Below are positions 63,752-64,000 of a stretch of DNA of 64,000 nt, in pieces. The stretch covers positions 36,994 through 100,993 of the forward strand of contig JAFZQJ010000003.1 of assembly GCA_017620395.1 (NCBI GenBank). Reading direction: 5' to 3'. Positions within the stretch are counted from its first letter, which is position 1. Each line of letters starts with the position of its first letter. Origin of the DNA: Clostridia bacterium (GTDB taxonomy: Bacteria > Bacillota > Clostridia > Oscillospirales > RGIG8002). The position numbers and the translations under genes were made by a program. Below the pieces are notes generated by a model. It saw nothing but the letters and a program-made list of their open reading frames with translations. It was not told where the DNA came from and did no database searches.

Positions 63752-63763
63752 AGCGCTACCCCC

Positions 63764-64000
63764 TTAACCCAGCGTAACGAGCGGATCGCCGCTGTTGACA
63801 GAAGCGCCCTTGGCGGTTATCACCTGCGCGACGACGCCGTCGCGGGGCGCCATGACCTCGTTCTCCATCTTCATCGCCTCGATGACGACGAGCACCTGCC
63901 CCTTCTTGACGGAGTCGCCGGCCGCGACCTTGATCGCGACGACGGCGCCGGGCAGCGGAGCGGGTACGACTTCGCCGCTGACGGCGACGGCCGGAGCGGC
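63764..64000 (-). CDS. Biotin carboxyl carrier subunit of the Na+ decarboxylase (5' part cut by window edge)
   Basis: The last 78 codons are visible and run off the right edge. They form a biotinyl-lipoyl domain with the biotinylation motif EAMKMEN; the Lys is biotinylated. Strands VPAPLPGAVVAIKVAAGDSV before it and GDPLVTLG at the end are typical of GcdC/MmdC carriers. It carries CO2 from the carboxyltransferase to the beta subunit, whose gene follows 12 bases later. An Ala/Pro linker probably lies upstream of the visible part. Confidence 0.92.
   Translation of the reverse strand, partial: AAPAVAVSGEVVPAPLPGAVVAIKVAAGDSVKKGQVLVVIEAMKMENEVMAPRDGVVAQVITAKGASVNSGDPLVTLG

Overview
This 64 kb window reads as the chromosome of a GC-rich, uncultured anaerobe of the class Clostridia, probably a gut-type Oscillospiraceae or Christensenellales relative. 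That is inferred from family content only: dockerin proteins of the GDxDGDGxITVNDAL type, NADP glutamate dehydrogenase, a Na+-pumping decarboxylase, the DUF6062 and DUF6320 families, TTG and GTG starts with strong Shine-Dalgarno sites, and consensus TTGACA/TATAAT promoters in AT-rich gaps. No phage, plasmid, insertion sequence, CRISPR or rRNA gene was found. There is one tRNA, Gln(CTG).

Layout. 1-9.7 kb: a minus-strand carbohydrate ABC importer operon with a very large modular binding lipoprotein, two permeases, an NHL/TPR/Yip1 membrane protein and a DUF5696 protein cut by the left edge. 10-14.5 kb: histidine phosphatase, macro domain protein, VWA protein, HTH regulator and S1-domain protein. 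14.6-25.2 kb: three tandem paralogues of about 1,100 residues, secreted, with beta-sandwich and FIVAR-like modules and a C-terminal dockerin; all three share one promoter architecture. 25.8-33 kb: phosphohexomutase, polA, rimI, tsaD, apgM. 33-38 kb: a fourth dockerin protein and a MacB-type ABC transporter. 38-45 kb: polysaccharide deacetylase, DUF6062, acyltransferase and DUF6320 genes, then NUDIX-prmA and two zinc-ribbon proteins. 45-53 kb: aconitase-family hydratase with a small Cys-rich partner, gdhA, an E2-like protein, a GH36-like glycosidase and a lipoprotein. 54-56 kb: DUF47/PiT phosphate transport and tRNA-Gln. 56-64 kb: MATE-ATPase fusion with an HD protein, YwaF, SGNH hydrolase, a PadR/HAAS pair, and the beta subunit and biotin carrier of a decarboxylase cut by the right edge.

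The most notable non-coding signal is a family of four elements of about 100 bp, called H elements here. Each lies 0-7 bases after the stop codon of an unrelated gene, always in the same orientation relative to that gene, and before an intrinsic terminator in three of four cases. They fold into the same four-stem hairpin, and eight base pairs have changed on both sides between copies. This points to a conserved structured 3'-UTR RNA or a palindromic mobile element under structural constraint. A second family is a 185-188 bp MITE-like element with long terminal inverted repeats and an internal hairpin (two copies). Shorter palindromic repeats fill most other intergenic gaps, and one of them has supplied the stop codon of the fourth dockerin gene.
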